A stretch of 64,000 nt of DNA from an uncultured Crocinitomix sp. (GCA_937139035.1 CAKZPK010000181.1:105680-169679); one strand, 5' to 3'. Positions 26,001-35,857 are shown, numbered from the stretch's first letter. Program-made: numbers and translations. The notes: generated from the sequence alone by a model not told the origin.

Positions 26001-29000
26001 ACTATTGCAGAACCTGGTGAAACTATTACCTTTTTGTTAGGAACGGCTGAGTCAGATTTATTAGTAACCTATGATACAGAAGCAAACGGAAAGTTAATTG
26101 AATCGAAAAATATCAAGCTATCAAAACAGCAACGTAAGCTTGAGTTTAAAATTGATGAAGCTTATCGCGGAAACTTTACGGTGCATTTTACTACGGTAAA
26201 AAACAACCGCCATTTTTCGCAATCATTTACAATTACAGTTCCATATACAAATAAGCAATTGGATTTAAGTTTTTCAACTTTCCGTAACAAACTTTTGCCT
26301 GGAGAAAATGAAGAGTGGATATTGACCGTTAAAAACAAGTTAGGTGAAAAGGAAAATGCCGAGTTGTTGGCAACTTTGTATGATGCAAGCTTGGATGAAT
26401 TGTTTACACCAAATTCATTTTACATGAATGTCTACCAATCATTCTATGGTAGACATGGTTGGAATAATCCTGGTGGGATGGGAATGAATAATGTTTCTAA
26501 TATTAATTATTATTGGAACACCTATAAATCGGGTGCTTATCGTTATTTCCCAGCTTTAAAATACTTTGGATGGTCGTCCTATTATTATGGTCCTTCGTAT
26601 GGTTATTATTATGACGAATCAGAGTTGGAAGATGTCGTTTTTGAATCAGTTGCATCAAATGGGGTGTTCAAAGGTGGCGGGAATAAAGATAAGAAGGCAG
26701 GAAGGGCAGAGGCGAGTATGGATGCTCCTGCGCCAACTGTACTTGGCGGTTCTGGTGAAATGGACATGGCCAATGTTCAGCAGAAATTAGAAACTGGTAA
26801 TGTGTCAAGATCTTCAGATGAATCCAAAGAAGATGCTAATGATGCGGGCTTAGGAAATGTTAAAGCACGAGCAAACTTTAATGAAACGGCGTTTTTCTAT
26901 CCCCAATTAACCACAGACGCGAATGGAGATGTGAAAATTAAATTTACAATTCCAGAATCATTAACCAAATGGCGATTTTTAGGATTGGCGCATACCGAAG
27001 ATCTAAAAATAGGAACCATATCAGAAGAGGTGGTGACACAAAAAGATTTGATGGTTGTACCAAATGCTCCGCGTTTTTTAAGAGAGGGTGATGCTATTAC
27101 AATTTCTGCGAAAATTTCAAATATTTCAGAAGAAGATTTAACTGGAAAAGCACAATTAGTATTGTACGATCCATTTACTGAAAAAGAAATTGGGCAAGCA
27201 TTTGATTTGGAAACTGCCGCACAAAACTTTACCGCAGAAAAAGGTAAAAGTACAACTGTTGCTTGGACGATTAATGTGCCATATACAGAAAGTGCTGTGA
27301 AATATAAAATTGTTGCGCAGGCTGGAAATTTCTCAGATGGAGAGGAAAATGTTTTACCAATTTTATCCAATCGAATGATGGTGACAGAATCATTGCCATT
27401 ACCAATTCGAGGGAAAGAGGATAAGACCTTCAATTTTGAAAAACTAACAAAGTCTGGCGGAAGTAAAACATTGAAACATCACCGTTATACGGTTGAATTT
27501 ACTTCTAACCCTGCTTGGTATGCTTTACAAGCTATGCCTTATATGATGGAATATCCACATGAGTGTGCAGAGCAAACATTTACACGTTATTATTCAAATG
27601 CGATTGCTTCACATATCATGAATTCAAACCCTAAAATCAAACAGATTATTGAAAAATGGGGCGAAGAATCACCAGAGGCTTTCTTGTCTAACTTGCAAAA
27701 AAATCAAGAGTTAAAAGCGGTGATGTTAGAAGAAACGCCGTGGGTTTTAGATGCTAAAAATGAAGAAGCAAGCAAGCGAAACTTAGCCGTTTTATTAGAT
27801 ATGGAACGCATGTCGCGCGAATTGGATAAAGCATTAGGAAAGACGATTAAAACACAATCTTCTAACGGTGCATGGCCGTGGTTTCCAGGAATGCCTGAAA
27901 GTCGCTATATCACCCAACACATTGTTACTGGAATGGGACACTTGGACCACTTAGGAATAAAAGATATTCGTGAAGATGGCAAAGTATGGCGTATGGTTAA
28001 AAAAGCCGTGGAGTATTTGGACGGAGAAATTGTGAAAGATTATGAACGTGCCAAGAAATGGGATGTACATTATTTAACGAATCAGCACATTGGTTATAAC
28101 CAAATTCAATACCTATATGCGCGTTCTTACTTTCCTAAAATTGGAATGAATAATCAAACAAAAGAAGCCGTGGGTTATTATAAAGATCAGGCGGTTAAAT
28201 TTTGGTTAGAGTTTAATATTTATGCAGAAGGGATGATTGGATTAGCGGCACACCGTTTTGGTGTAGAAGGTGATGATTCAGAGATGACGAATCTTGCACA
28301 GGACATTGTAAAGTCATTAAAAGATCGTTCTATCAATACCGAAGAATTTGGCATGTACTGGAAAGATTATTATGTAGGTTATTATTGGTACGAGGCACCA
28401 GTTGAAACGCAGGCTTTAATGATTGAGTTATTTGATGAAGTAGCGGATGATCAAAAAGTAGTGGAAGAGTTGAAAATTTGGTTGCTAAAAGAAAAACAAA
28501 CTACCAATTGGAAAACCACGAAGCAAACAACTGAGGCTGTTTATGCTTTATTGCTAAAAGGAACCGATTTGCTGGCTTCTGACGAAATGGTGAAGGTAAC
28601 TATTGGCGGAAAGACGATTGAGTACGCTGACACGCCAGATGAGAATAATCCTTATCAAGTTAAGGCGCAAGCTGGAACAGGCTATTTCAAAACTGCTTGG
28701 GCGGCAGATCAGGTTAAGCCTGAAATGGGGAACATCACTTTATCAAAATCAGACGAAGGGGTAGCCTGGGGTGCTGCATATTGGCAATATTTTGAGGATT
28801 TGGATAAAATCACCTTTGCAGAAACAAATTTGAAATTGCAAAAGGATTTGTTTTTAGTAGAGGTAACCAATGAAGGAGAGCAACTAAAACCTATTAATGA
28901 TAAAAATGTATTAAATGTGGGGCAGAAAGTGCGCGTAAGAGTCGAATTGCGTACAGATCGAAATTTAGAATATGTACACATGAAAGATATGCGTGCTTCT

Positions 29001-29246
29001 GGATTTGAACCAATTGATGTATTGAGTCGTTACCGTTGGAGAGAGGGATTAGGTTATTATCAATCGACTAAAGATGCTGCAACGCATTTCTTCTTTGATT
29101 ATATTCCTAAAGGAACGTATGTTTTTGAATATGATTTACGTGTGCAACACAAAGGAGATTTCTCAAATGGTATAACAACTATTCAATGCATGTATGCACC
29201 AGAATTTACTTCTCATTCAGATGGAATTAGAGTGATTGTGGAGTAA
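23052..29246 (+). CDS. Alpha-2-macroglobulin family protein, copy 1 (exported, thioester intact)
   Basis: A 2064-residue exported protein. A signal/anchor segment at about 8-25 precedes a long helical N-terminal region (to about 400) and serial macroglobulin domains. The MG2-type motif TDRKIYRPGQ is near residue 605. A Tyr/Gly-rich insert with Gly/Lys-rich linker (about 1150-1230) is in the bait-region position. FNETAFFYPQ (about 1275) marks the A2M core, and the thioester motif CAEQ begins at Cys1505 within the toroid domain. Such proteins trap proteases by covalent linkage after bait cleavage. The last 318 codons are strikingly like copy 2 downstream. Confidence 0.9.
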   Translation: MKRQISTLLFTFSISVISLFLLSSRYKVDENKYPEFAQSWKKVDSLEQKGLYRMALEEVHQIFDLATAEEEHNQVIKSVMYELKYNSYLEEDDYVLGIARLDDLIAKAPSPSKEILHSLLAEVYWGYYSGNSWKFSQRTAVVDVDLKDVRTWDLKRIAVKIRYHYAMSLQNASVSQAAEISDFSEIISSATTNDDNSIRPTLYDFLGHRALDFFKSSTFSVPGPAETFVVDSPTYFYSTSSFLKMNAVTHDSLNTRFLSVRVLHALTDFHSRNNNLKPLFYLELERLQFARTHSTLPNKEELYYQGVERLANANKKYHYSSEAWYEMALVHSNNGGNYNHEGDTTSRWEKKVAYDMCANTKEKYPGAHGSQNCDALMSQITQMELRLSAGNVIASDIESKFLLEYKNINSAHIKLVPFDFDKRNQERYRGDKFYRELKKADAVYEKTVELKDPKDYNKHSVEHYLPKLESGFYYLVVSSDGSFDHKSGGYAFIPIWVSNITYQSRQMGDYNQVMVSNRTSGMPLVDARVHVTYEKYNYTLRRYDKKTVGNYRTDENGRFKFKIEKDYANYHLTIKHKGEEYKPQTGIYGYRSHDHVVNKLETKIFTDRKIYRPGQTIFFKGIMMDYSGKERKLLKNKSSIVLFYDVNGQEVERVSVNTNKFGSFEGKFTAPFGVLTGQMQISNGYGSTYFRVEEYKRPKFNIEMKPIEGEFEVNDSIKVTGVAEAFAGNKIDGADVKYRVVRSTQYSWGYWWGWRPSIEPKEVLNGSLLTDDNGEFNVIFKAIPDKESDPKTLPIFNYTVYVDVTDINGETHSTSTSIQVGYQSLQLGNNFSADMNNASDFYLRVNTTNLNGQKITAKGTVRVEKLEVPDQPYYSRLWNNPDMKNWTPEEFKKRYPLEAYGNENNQYNWKVSKVAFEESFDTELTDSVAINNYKKWAPGLYRYEAVAKDKNGIEVKDVYYFTVFNPKSKKAPSNEVLWLKPLQTIAEPGETITFLLGTAESDLLVTYDTEANGKLIESKNIKLSKQQRKLEFKIDEAYRGNFTVHFTTVKNNRHFSQSFTITVPYTNKQLDLSFSTFRNKLLPGENEEWILTVKNKLGEKENAELLATLYDASLDELFTPNSFYMNVYQSFYGRHGWNNPGGMGMNNVSNINYYWNTYKSGAYRYFPALKYFGWSSYYYGPSYGYYYDESELEDVVFESVASNGVFKGGGNKDKKAGRAEASMDAPAPTVLGGSGEMDMANVQQKLETGNVSRSSDESKEDANDAGLGNVKARANFNETAFFYPQLTTDANGDVKIKFTIPESLTKWRFLGLAHTEDLKIGTISEEVVTQKDLMVVPNAPRFLREGDAITISAKISNISEEDLTGKAQLVLYDPFTEKEIGQAFDLETAAQNFTAEKGKSTTVAWTINVPYTESAVKYKIVAQAGNFSDGEENVLPILSNRMMVTESLPLPIRGKEDKTFNFEKLTKSGGSKTLKHHRYTVEFTSNPAWYALQAMPYMMEYPHECAEQTFTRYYSNAIASHIMNSNPKIKQIIEKWGEESPEAFLSNLQKNQELKAVMLEETPWVLDAKNEEASKRNLAVLLDMERMSRELDKALGKTIKTQSSNGAWPWFPGMPESRYITQHIVTGMGHLDHLGIKDIREDGKVWRMVKKAVEYLDGEIVKDYERAKKWDVHYLTNQHIGYNQIQYLYARSYFPKIGMNNQTKEAVGYYKDQAVKFWLEFNIYAEGMIGLAAHRFGVEGDDSEMTNLAQDIVKSLKDRSINTEEFGMYWKDYYVGYYWYEAPVETQALMIELFDEVADDQKVVEELKIWLLKEKQTTNWKTTKQTTEAVYALLLKGTDLLASDEMVKVTIGGKTIEYADTPDENNPYQVKAQAGTGYFKTAWAADQVKPEMGNITLSKSDEGVAWGAAYWQYFEDLDKITFAETNLKLQKDLFLVEVTNEGEQLKPINDKNVLNVGQKVRVRVELRTDRNLEYVHMKDMRASGFEPIDVLSRYRWREGLGYYQSTKDAATHFFFDYIPKGTYVFEYDLRVQHKGDFSNGITTIQCMYAPEFTSHSDGIRVIVE
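28293..29246 (+). repeat. Homogenised 954-nt 3' end, copy in A2M gene 1
   Basis: From the codons for LAQDIVKSLKDR to the stop, this block aligns without any gap to 34314-35267. By hand alignment about 30 of 317 residues differ (about 90% identity). Just upstream the two genes are only about half identical and differ by an indel. Confidence 0.8.
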
Positions 29247-29294
29247 GGGTTACGTATTATTGCTTATCTTATTGGGCTTAAATAAGATAGTGCT

Positions 29295-32200
29295 ATGTAT
29301 AAGGAAGAATGGGTTGAAGTTTATGAATTAGAAGAGAAGGGGTTGTATAAAGAGGCCTTAACAAAGGTCAAGGTGTTGTTTGCTGATGCAGTGGAGCAAA
29401 AGGCATATGCACAAGTTATAAAGACGGTCCTATTCGAACTCAAATACAATAGTCATTTGACAGAGGATAATTACGTTTTAGGGATTAGCCGTATTGAAGC
29501 GCTAATTTCTGAAACTCCTTCGCCTGCCAAAGAAATTTTGCATTACGTTTTAGCAGAGGCTTATTTAGGTTATCATTCCAGTAATTTTTGGGACTTAGCA
29601 GATAGAACGGATATTGAAAATGACGATTCTACTGACATTCGCACTTGGGGAAGAATGCGTTTAGTAGGCAAGTTCCGTGAACATTATTTGGCAGCGTTAA
29701 ATAACTCTGAGGTTTCGCAAAAACAGGCAATAACAGACTTTTCTGACATTATTGAGAATGCGGAAGAGAATGCATTACGTTTTCCCACACTGTTCGATTT
29801 TTTAGGAAGAATGGCCTTCCTCCATTTTTCTGATCAAGATATAAAATTGCCTGAGGCAGATAAAGGATTTGATTTGGATCAAGAAGCATTATTTGCTTCA
29901 AATTCTGAATTTGTGGTGGCTAATTTTGAAACTGAATATAAAGCGGATACCCAATTTTTGGCCGTGCAAATTTTAAAAGCACTAACTGAGTTTAATTTAA
30001 AGGAGCAAAAAGTTGAATCTTTATTTTACCTAGAGTTACAACGTCTAAAATTCCTTTATAAAGAATCATTGGCTCCCCAAAAAGAAGAATGGTATTTGGC
30101 AGGTCTTGAACGGTTAATTAAGAATTCTGAAGGGCCTAATTTGTTGGTAGGTGTGCTTTATGAACAGGCTGATTTTTACTTAGAGACCTATAATAAACAA
30201 CAAGTAAAAGAAGATGGAAAAATAAAAGCACATGATATTTTAGTTGGTGCAATAAAAAAATATCAAGGTTCTATCGGTGTTAAAAAATGTCAGCACCTTT
30301 TATCTCAAATAGAAGAAAAACAAATGGGCATTACGGTTGAAGAAGCTGTTTTACCTAACCATATTTCAAAATTTCTACTTACTTATAAAAACGTATCCAA
30401 AGTACATGTGAAAATCATCCCCATGGATCATGAAAAAGTGGACATTTTTGGACGGAAAAAGAGCAAAATAAACAAAGCAATAAAAAAGCAGTACGGCGTT
30501 TATAATGAAACCATACGATTAAAAGATTTAGGTGATTTTGAAGAGCATCACATTGAATTACCAATGCCTCCATTAAAGCCAGGGTTGCATTATATAGCGG
30601 TTTCTGCAACGGGCACATTTGATCCGAATGAGGGAGGTTTTATGATGACCCCTTTTTGGGTTACAGAATTAACATTTCAGAATCGAAAAACTAACGGAAC
30701 AAGCTATATCAGAGTTTTTGATCGCCAATCAGGATTACCCGTTGAAGAGGCAAGAGTAAAAGTTGATTTTAAAGATGATTCGTGGAAAAAAAAGCAACTT
30801 AAAAGCGAAATATATAAAACGGATAAGGATGGAATAGTCTCGTTTATAAGTCCGAGTAATACACGGAGCTATAAGCTGGTAGTTTATAAAGATAATGATG
30901 CATTTGCTCCTGGTTATGAGATTAATGATTATGAATTTTCGAATAAAGGAGAAAACCTAGATACGTATTTCTTCACGGATCGTAATATATATCGTCCAGG
31001 GCAAAAAATATATTTTAAAGGAATTGTTGTTAAGGAGACTGGAGGTAATAAAGAACCTTTGAAAAACCATAAATCTACTATAGAGTTTTATGGCGCTAAT
31101 ATGGAAGTAATCGATACGCTGGAGGTTGTTTCCAATAAATTTGGTTCTTTCTATGGTGAATTTATCGCACCAACAGGTGGGCTGATGGGGACTATGGAGA
31201 TTAGTAATGAAACAGATTGCATAGCGTTCAAAGTTGAGGAGTATAAACGACCTAAATTTAAGGTAGAGATTAATTCTTTACAGGGGGAGTATAATGTGAA
31301 CGAAACTGTTGAGGTAACTGGAGACACAATTGCTTTTGCAGGAAATGCAATAGACGGAGCAGACGTTTCATATTACGTTACTCGTGGGGTTTCTTATAAT
31401 CCATATTATTGGAATATTGTAAGAGGTGCTGACAGGCATAGAACGATTGTAGAAGGTTCGACAACAACAGACAAAAATGGAACTTTTAAATTACATTTTG
31501 AGGCAATTCCAGATAAAACCTGTGATCCTAAAATGTTGCCAATTTTCAATTACAGCATCCATGTTTCGGTAACTGATATTAATGGTGAGACGCATAGTGA
31601 CGAACGAACAATAAAAGTTGGATATCAGTGTCTGAATTTAGGGAATAACCTGCCTAAAGAGTTGAATAAAGAAGAGGGTTTCGTTCTTGAATTATCAGCA
31701 AAAAACCTAAATGATCAACCCCTCTTTTCTCAAGGCAAAATTAAAATTGAAAAATTACAGGAACCTGATCAGGTTTTTTATAAACGATTGTGGGCTGTTC
31801 CTGATTTGCAAAATTGGACGAAAGAAGAGTTTAGGAACCTCTTTCCGCATGAGGCATATACAAACGAAGATAACGAGGAAGGATGGGATATTGAAAAGCA
31901 AATGGTTGAACTTTCGTTTGATACGGAAAAATCAAACCAAATTCCTATTGATGAAATAGAAGATTGGACACCGGGTAGGTACAAATATACAGCACTTTCA
32001 ACTGATAAACGTGGGTTTGAAATTAGAGACGAATCCTATTTTACATTGTTTAGTGATTTTGATGAAACGCCACCCAATAATGAAGTGCTTTGGGTGAAAT
32101 GTTTGCAAGAAACAGCCGAACCTGGTGATGAAATAACAGTTTTAATTGCTACGGCCGCGTCGAATTTGAATGTATCATATGAGTACTCTTTTTATAAGAG

Positions 32201-35200
32201 TCCATTGAATAATCAAAAACTCAAATTCAGCGAAAAAGTTCACACAATTAAATTTAGAATTACTGAAGAACATAGAGGTGGATTAGCATTTAAGTTTATT
32301 GCTGTTCAAAAAAATAGAGAGTTTAGTAAGTTACTTTTACTAAAAATTCCTTTCACAAATAAAGAGCTAGATGTGAGCATCAGTTCATTCAGAAATAAAT
32401 TATTACCAGGAGAAAGTCAAGAGTGGATTTTAAACATTAAAAGCAAATTGGGCGAACAACATCAGGCAGAACTACTCGCAGCAATGTATGACACTAGTCT
32501 GGACGCATTAGTTCATCCCAATGAGTTTTTTCTACGAATTTATCATCCGTTTTATGGAGGAGAAACATGGGGGCAAATGTTTGGTACACATTTTAGAAAT
32601 GAACAGGATAGTAACTATGGATGGAATGCCCGTTATGATTTTCCTGCAGAAATAATACCTAAGCTAATATTGTTTGGTTGGTATTCTGAAAAACCGGTAA
32701 TGATACGTAGAAAGATGAGTGCTATGCCAGAAGAGCGTGAACGTGGAATTTCTTTTGGAGGTATGGCTGTTGCAGGAAGTGCGGAAGGGCCTGAGGTAGT
32801 GGCAAGTCCAGAAATGGATTGGATGGAAGCCGAGCGTGGAATTGCTAATAGCTTGCACAGTCCAAGTGTTCCGAATCCAAGTGCTGAGCAGTTAAAAAAT
32901 TTAGCGGTACGCTCCAACTTTAATGAAACCGCTTTTTTTCATCCGCAATTAACAACTGATGCTAATGGGGAGATCAAGATTAAATTTACTATGCCAGAAT
33001 CATTAACTACTTGGCGGTTTTTAGGATTAGCACATACAGAGGATCTTCAAATTGGCACAATAACCAAAGAATTAGTAACCTCAAAACCGTTAATGGTGGT
33101 TCCGCTTTTACCGCGCTTTTTGCGAATAAATGATGAAATTATTTTAAGTACTAAAATCACAAACCTTTCAGAGGAAAACTTGAACGGAACCGTACAAATT
33201 TTCTTTAATCATCCTATTACGGATGAGGCGCTAGATTTGCAACTTAGTGTAGAAAACGCCGCACAAAATTTTACCGCCAATCAAGGGGAAAGTATCATTG
33301 TTTCTTGGAAATTGAATATAGGATCTGATTTGCAAGCCGTGAAAATAAAAGTGGTTGCAGAAGCCGGAACTTTTTCAGATGGTGAAGAACATATTTTGCC
33401 CGTATTGGAAAATCGAATAATGGTAACAGAATCATTGCCATTACCAATTCGTGGAAAGGAAACTAAGCAATTTGATTTTAAAAAGTTAATAGAATCAAAT
33501 GCGAATGAAAGTATGGCACATCATCAATATTCGTTAGAGTTTACTTCAAATCCTGCTTGGTATGCCGTTCAGGCAATGCCTTATATGATGGAGTTTCCGC
33601 ATGATTGTACCGAACAGATATTTACGCGATTTTATGCAAATGCTATTGCAGATCATGTTCTAAAGCAAAACCCAAAAATTGAAAAAATCGTTAAAGAATG
33701 GGGAGAAAATTCACCTGAAGCATTCCTTTCTAATTTAGAGAAAAACCCAGAATTAAAGGCCGTGCTAATTGAGGAAACGCCTTGGGTTTTAACAGCAAAA
33801 AATGAAAAAGAGCGGGCGCAAAAATTAGCCACTTTATTAGATTTTGATCGGATGGCTGGGGAAATGAAAAAAACGCTTGATAAAGTGAAAGATCGACAAG
33901 CTGATGGTGGAGGTTGGTCTTGGTTTCCAGACATGAAACAAAGTCGTTTTGTAACACAACATATTGTTACGGGCTTTTGTCATTTAGATCGGCTTGGGGT
34001 AGTTTCTATTTTTAAAGAGGAAACAATGGCTAAAATGCTGACCAAGGCAGTCCACTTTTTGGACCGCCAATTAGCCAAAGATTATAATAAGACCAAAAAA
34101 CAGAATAAAGATTATTTGACACAGCAGACAGTTCAATATTTGCACATTCAATATTTGTATATGCGTTCATTCTTTCCAGATTTGGAAATGAATAAAAACA
34201 CCAAAACCGCCGTGGATTATTATCAAAATCAAGGTGAAAAATATTGGTTGAAGTTTAATGTTTATGGTCAAGGAATGTTGGCTTTAGCGGCAAATAGAAG
34301 CTGGAATAAAGACTTGGCACAGGACATTGTAAAGTCTTTAAAAGATCGTGCTATCACTACCGAAGAATTTGGGATGTACTGGAAAGATTATTATGCCGGT
34401 TATTATTGGTATGAGGCGCCGGTTGAAACCCAGGCATTAATGATTGAGTTATTTGATGAAGTGGCGGATGATCAAAAAATAGTGGAAGAGTTAAAAATTT
34501 GGTTGTTGAAAGAGAAACAAACAACCAATTGGAAAACTACGAAGCAAACAACTGAGGCTGTTTATGCTTTATTGTTAAAAGGAACCGATTTACTCGCCTC
34601 TGATGAAATGGTGGAGGTAACAATTGGCGGAAAAGCCATTGAATATTCTGACACGCCAAATGAAAATGATCCGTATCAAGTAAAAGCGCAAGCAGGAACA
34701 GGCTATTTCAAAACAGCTTGGGATGCTGATCAGGTTAAACCTGAAATGGGGAATATCACTTTATCTAAATCGGATGAAGGGGTGGCTTGGGGTGCTGCAT
34801 ATTGGCAATATTTTGAGGACTTGGATAAAATCACTTTTGCAGAAACGAATTTAAAATTAAAGAAAGATTTATTTCTTGTGGATTCAAATGACGAGGGAGA
34901 GAAACTGAAGCCGATTAATGACGAAAATGCATTAAAAGTGGGAGAAAAAGTACGGGTAAGAATTGAGTTGCGTACAGATAGAAATTTAGAATATGTCCAC
35001 ATGAAAGATATGCGCGCTGCAGGGTTTGAACCTGTAGATGTGTTGAGCGGATACCGTTGGAGTGGCGGTTTGGGTTATTACCAGTCTACTAAAGATGTGG
35101 CAACGCACTTCTTCTTTGATTATATCCAGAAAGGGACGTATGTTTTTGAATATGATTTGCGCGTGCAACACAAAGGTGATTTCTCAAATGGTATTGCAAC

Positions 35201-35267
35201 CATTCAATGTATGTATGCGCCTGAATTTACCTCTCATTCTGATGGGATTCGGGTGATGGTAGAGTAG
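29295..35267 (+). CDS. Alpha-2-macroglobulin family protein, copy 2 (no signal peptide)
   Basis: A 1990-residue paralog of copy 1, starting 49 nt after it. The first residues (MYKEEWVEVYELEEKGLY) align with copy 1 after its signal peptide, so this frame lacks an export signal. The MG2-type motif TDRNIYRPGQ is near 559, FNETAFFHPQ near 1208, and the thioester motif is CTEQ at Cys1438. A hydrophobic stretch VLLLILLG in another frame at 29254-29277 may be the remains of a lost signal peptide. Unless a different start exists, the protein would remain in the cytosol, which makes little sense for a protease trap. It may be decaying or may depend on copy 1. Confidence 0.83.
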   Translation: MYKEEWVEVYELEEKGLYKEALTKVKVLFADAVEQKAYAQVIKTVLFELKYNSHLTEDNYVLGISRIEALISETPSPAKEILHYVLAEAYLGYHSSNFWDLADRTDIENDDSTDIRTWGRMRLVGKFREHYLAALNNSEVSQKQAITDFSDIIENAEENALRFPTLFDFLGRMAFLHFSDQDIKLPEADKGFDLDQEALFASNSEFVVANFETEYKADTQFLAVQILKALTEFNLKEQKVESLFYLELQRLKFLYKESLAPQKEEWYLAGLERLIKNSEGPNLLVGVLYEQADFYLETYNKQQVKEDGKIKAHDILVGAIKKYQGSIGVKKCQHLLSQIEEKQMGITVEEAVLPNHISKFLLTYKNVSKVHVKIIPMDHEKVDIFGRKKSKINKAIKKQYGVYNETIRLKDLGDFEEHHIELPMPPLKPGLHYIAVSATGTFDPNEGGFMMTPFWVTELTFQNRKTNGTSYIRVFDRQSGLPVEEARVKVDFKDDSWKKKQLKSEIYKTDKDGIVSFISPSNTRSYKLVVYKDNDAFAPGYEINDYEFSNKGENLDTYFFTDRNIYRPGQKIYFKGIVVKETGGNKEPLKNHKSTIEFYGANMEVIDTLEVVSNKFGSFYGEFIAPTGGLMGTMEISNETDCIAFKVEEYKRPKFKVEINSLQGEYNVNETVEVTGDTIAFAGNAIDGADVSYYVTRGVSYNPYYWNIVRGADRHRTIVEGSTTTDKNGTFKLHFEAIPDKTCDPKMLPIFNYSIHVSVTDINGETHSDERTIKVGYQCLNLGNNLPKELNKEEGFVLELSAKNLNDQPLFSQGKIKIEKLQEPDQVFYKRLWAVPDLQNWTKEEFRNLFPHEAYTNEDNEEGWDIEKQMVELSFDTEKSNQIPIDEIEDWTPGRYKYTALSTDKRGFEIRDESYFTLFSDFDETPPNNEVLWVKCLQETAEPGDEITVLIATAASNLNVSYEYSFYKSPLNNQKLKFSEKVHTIKFRITEEHRGGLAFKFIAVQKNREFSKLLLLKIPFTNKELDVSISSFRNKLLPGESQEWILNIKSKLGEQHQAELLAAMYDTSLDALVHPNEFFLRIYHPFYGGETWGQMFGTHFRNEQDSNYGWNARYDFPAEIIPKLILFGWYSEKPVMIRRKMSAMPEERERGISFGGMAVAGSAEGPEVVASPEMDWMEAERGIANSLHSPSVPNPSAEQLKNLAVRSNFNETAFFHPQLTTDANGEIKIKFTMPESLTTWRFLGLAHTEDLQIGTITKELVTSKPLMVVPLLPRFLRINDEIILSTKITNLSEENLNGTVQIFFNHPITDEALDLQLSVENAAQNFTANQGESIIVSWKLNIGSDLQAVKIKVVAEAGTFSDGEEHILPVLENRIMVTESLPLPIRGKETKQFDFKKLIESNANESMAHHQYSLEFTSNPAWYAVQAMPYMMEFPHDCTEQIFTRFYANAIADHVLKQNPKIEKIVKEWGENSPEAFLSNLEKNPELKAVLIEETPWVLTAKNEKERAQKLATLLDFDRMAGEMKKTLDKVKDRQADGGGWSWFPDMKQSRFVTQHIVTGFCHLDRLGVVSIFKEETMAKMLTKAVHFLDRQLAKDYNKTKKQNKDYLTQQTVQYLHIQYLYMRSFFPDLEMNKNTKTAVDYYQNQGEKYWLKFNVYGQGMLALAANRSWNKDLAQDIVKSLKDRAITTEEFGMYWKDYYAGYYWYEAPVETQALMIELFDEVADDQKIVEELKIWLLKEKQTTNWKTTKQTTEAVYALLLKGTDLLASDEMVEVTIGGKAIEYSDTPNENDPYQVKAQAGTGYFKTAWDADQVKPEMGNITLSKSDEGVAWGAAYWQYFEDLDKITFAETNLKLKKDLFLVDSNDEGEKLKPINDENALKVGEKVRVRIELRTDRNLEYVHMKDMRAAGFEPVDVLSGYRWSGGLGYYQSTKDVATHFFFDYIQKGTYVFEYDLRVQHKGDFSNGIATIQCMYAPEFTSHSDGIRVMVE
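34314..35267 (+). repeat. Homogenised 954-nt 3' end, copy in A2M gene 2
   Basis: Partner of 28293-29246: same length, no indels, mostly synonymous or conservative changes. The left boundary is sharp, at the codons for LAQDIVKSLKDR. Confidence 0.8.
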
Positions 35268-35270
35268 GTT

Positions 35271-35759
35271 TTAGCAATTATCTAAATAGTTAGATACTTT
35301 AGGGTTGATGGTTCCGCTAATGGATTTTTTAAGGGTTAAGAATTTTATGATTTGAACAACCTGTTTTTCAATGAAATGTTTCGGTGGAATAAAAAAGTCC
35401 TGCCAATAAAGTGATTTTGGATAAATGACTTTGTCAGTGATATAGTTTTCATGATCTTTCCAAGAAAATTTTTCCCATTCTTGTAGTCGAATATCTTTTA
35501 ACCCCAGTCCAAGTTCAAATTGAATGATCGCATCTGTACCAAACTCCCAACAACTAAATTGGTGAAACTTTTTATATCTGTCGACAATGGTTATCATTAA
35601 CACTTCGTCGTCTAAAGCTAAACGAGGTGAGATAAAAACGACTTGAATGTCCTCAAATTTAATTCTAAAGCTTTTTGTAATACATGATGAAGAAATTTCG
35701 CCAACCTTTCTTCTTTTAAAAATGATTTCATTATTGTTGATATATAGATTCTCTTTCAT
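35271..35759 (-). CDS. Hypothetical protein
   Basis: A 162-residue soluble protein without signal peptide. The N-terminal half looks like a PH/GRAM-like beta sandwich (alternating hydrophobics: EIIFKRRKVGEI, FEDIQVVFIS, EVLMITIVD). The C-terminal half is helical. I recognise no family. It ends 3 nt from the stop of the second alpha-2-macroglobulin, in convergent orientation, with no terminator between them. Confidence 0.55.
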   Translation of the reverse strand: MKENLYINNNEIIFKRRKVGEISSSCITKSFRIKFEDIQVVFISPRLALDDEVLMITIVDRYKKFHQFSCWEFGTDAIIQFELGLGLKDIRLQEWEKFSWKDHENYITDKVIYPKSLYWQDFFIPPKHFIEKQVVQIIKFLTLKKSISGTINPKVSNYLDNC

Positions 35760-35800
35760 TTAACAGTTAAAAATAAATCAAACATCAATTCTAATATACA

Positions 35801-35834
35801 AAAAAAGGGACTTTGATCATTGACCAAAGCCCCT
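35801..35834 (-). terminator. Terminator of the SnoaL-like lipoprotein gene
   Basis: On the minus strand GGGGCTTTG pairs with CAAAGTCCC around an 8-9 nt loop (one mismatch), followed by seven T. It lies 24 nt beyond the stop codon at 35858. Confidence 0.75.
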
Positions 35835-35857
35835 CAGGAATGTTTTAATTTTTATAA

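Noticed and set aside
26897..27433. A 178-codon open frame on the minus strand inside the first alpha-2-macroglobulin
   Set aside because: It lies wholly opposite a well-supported gene, matches no family and mirrors the codon pattern of the sense strand.
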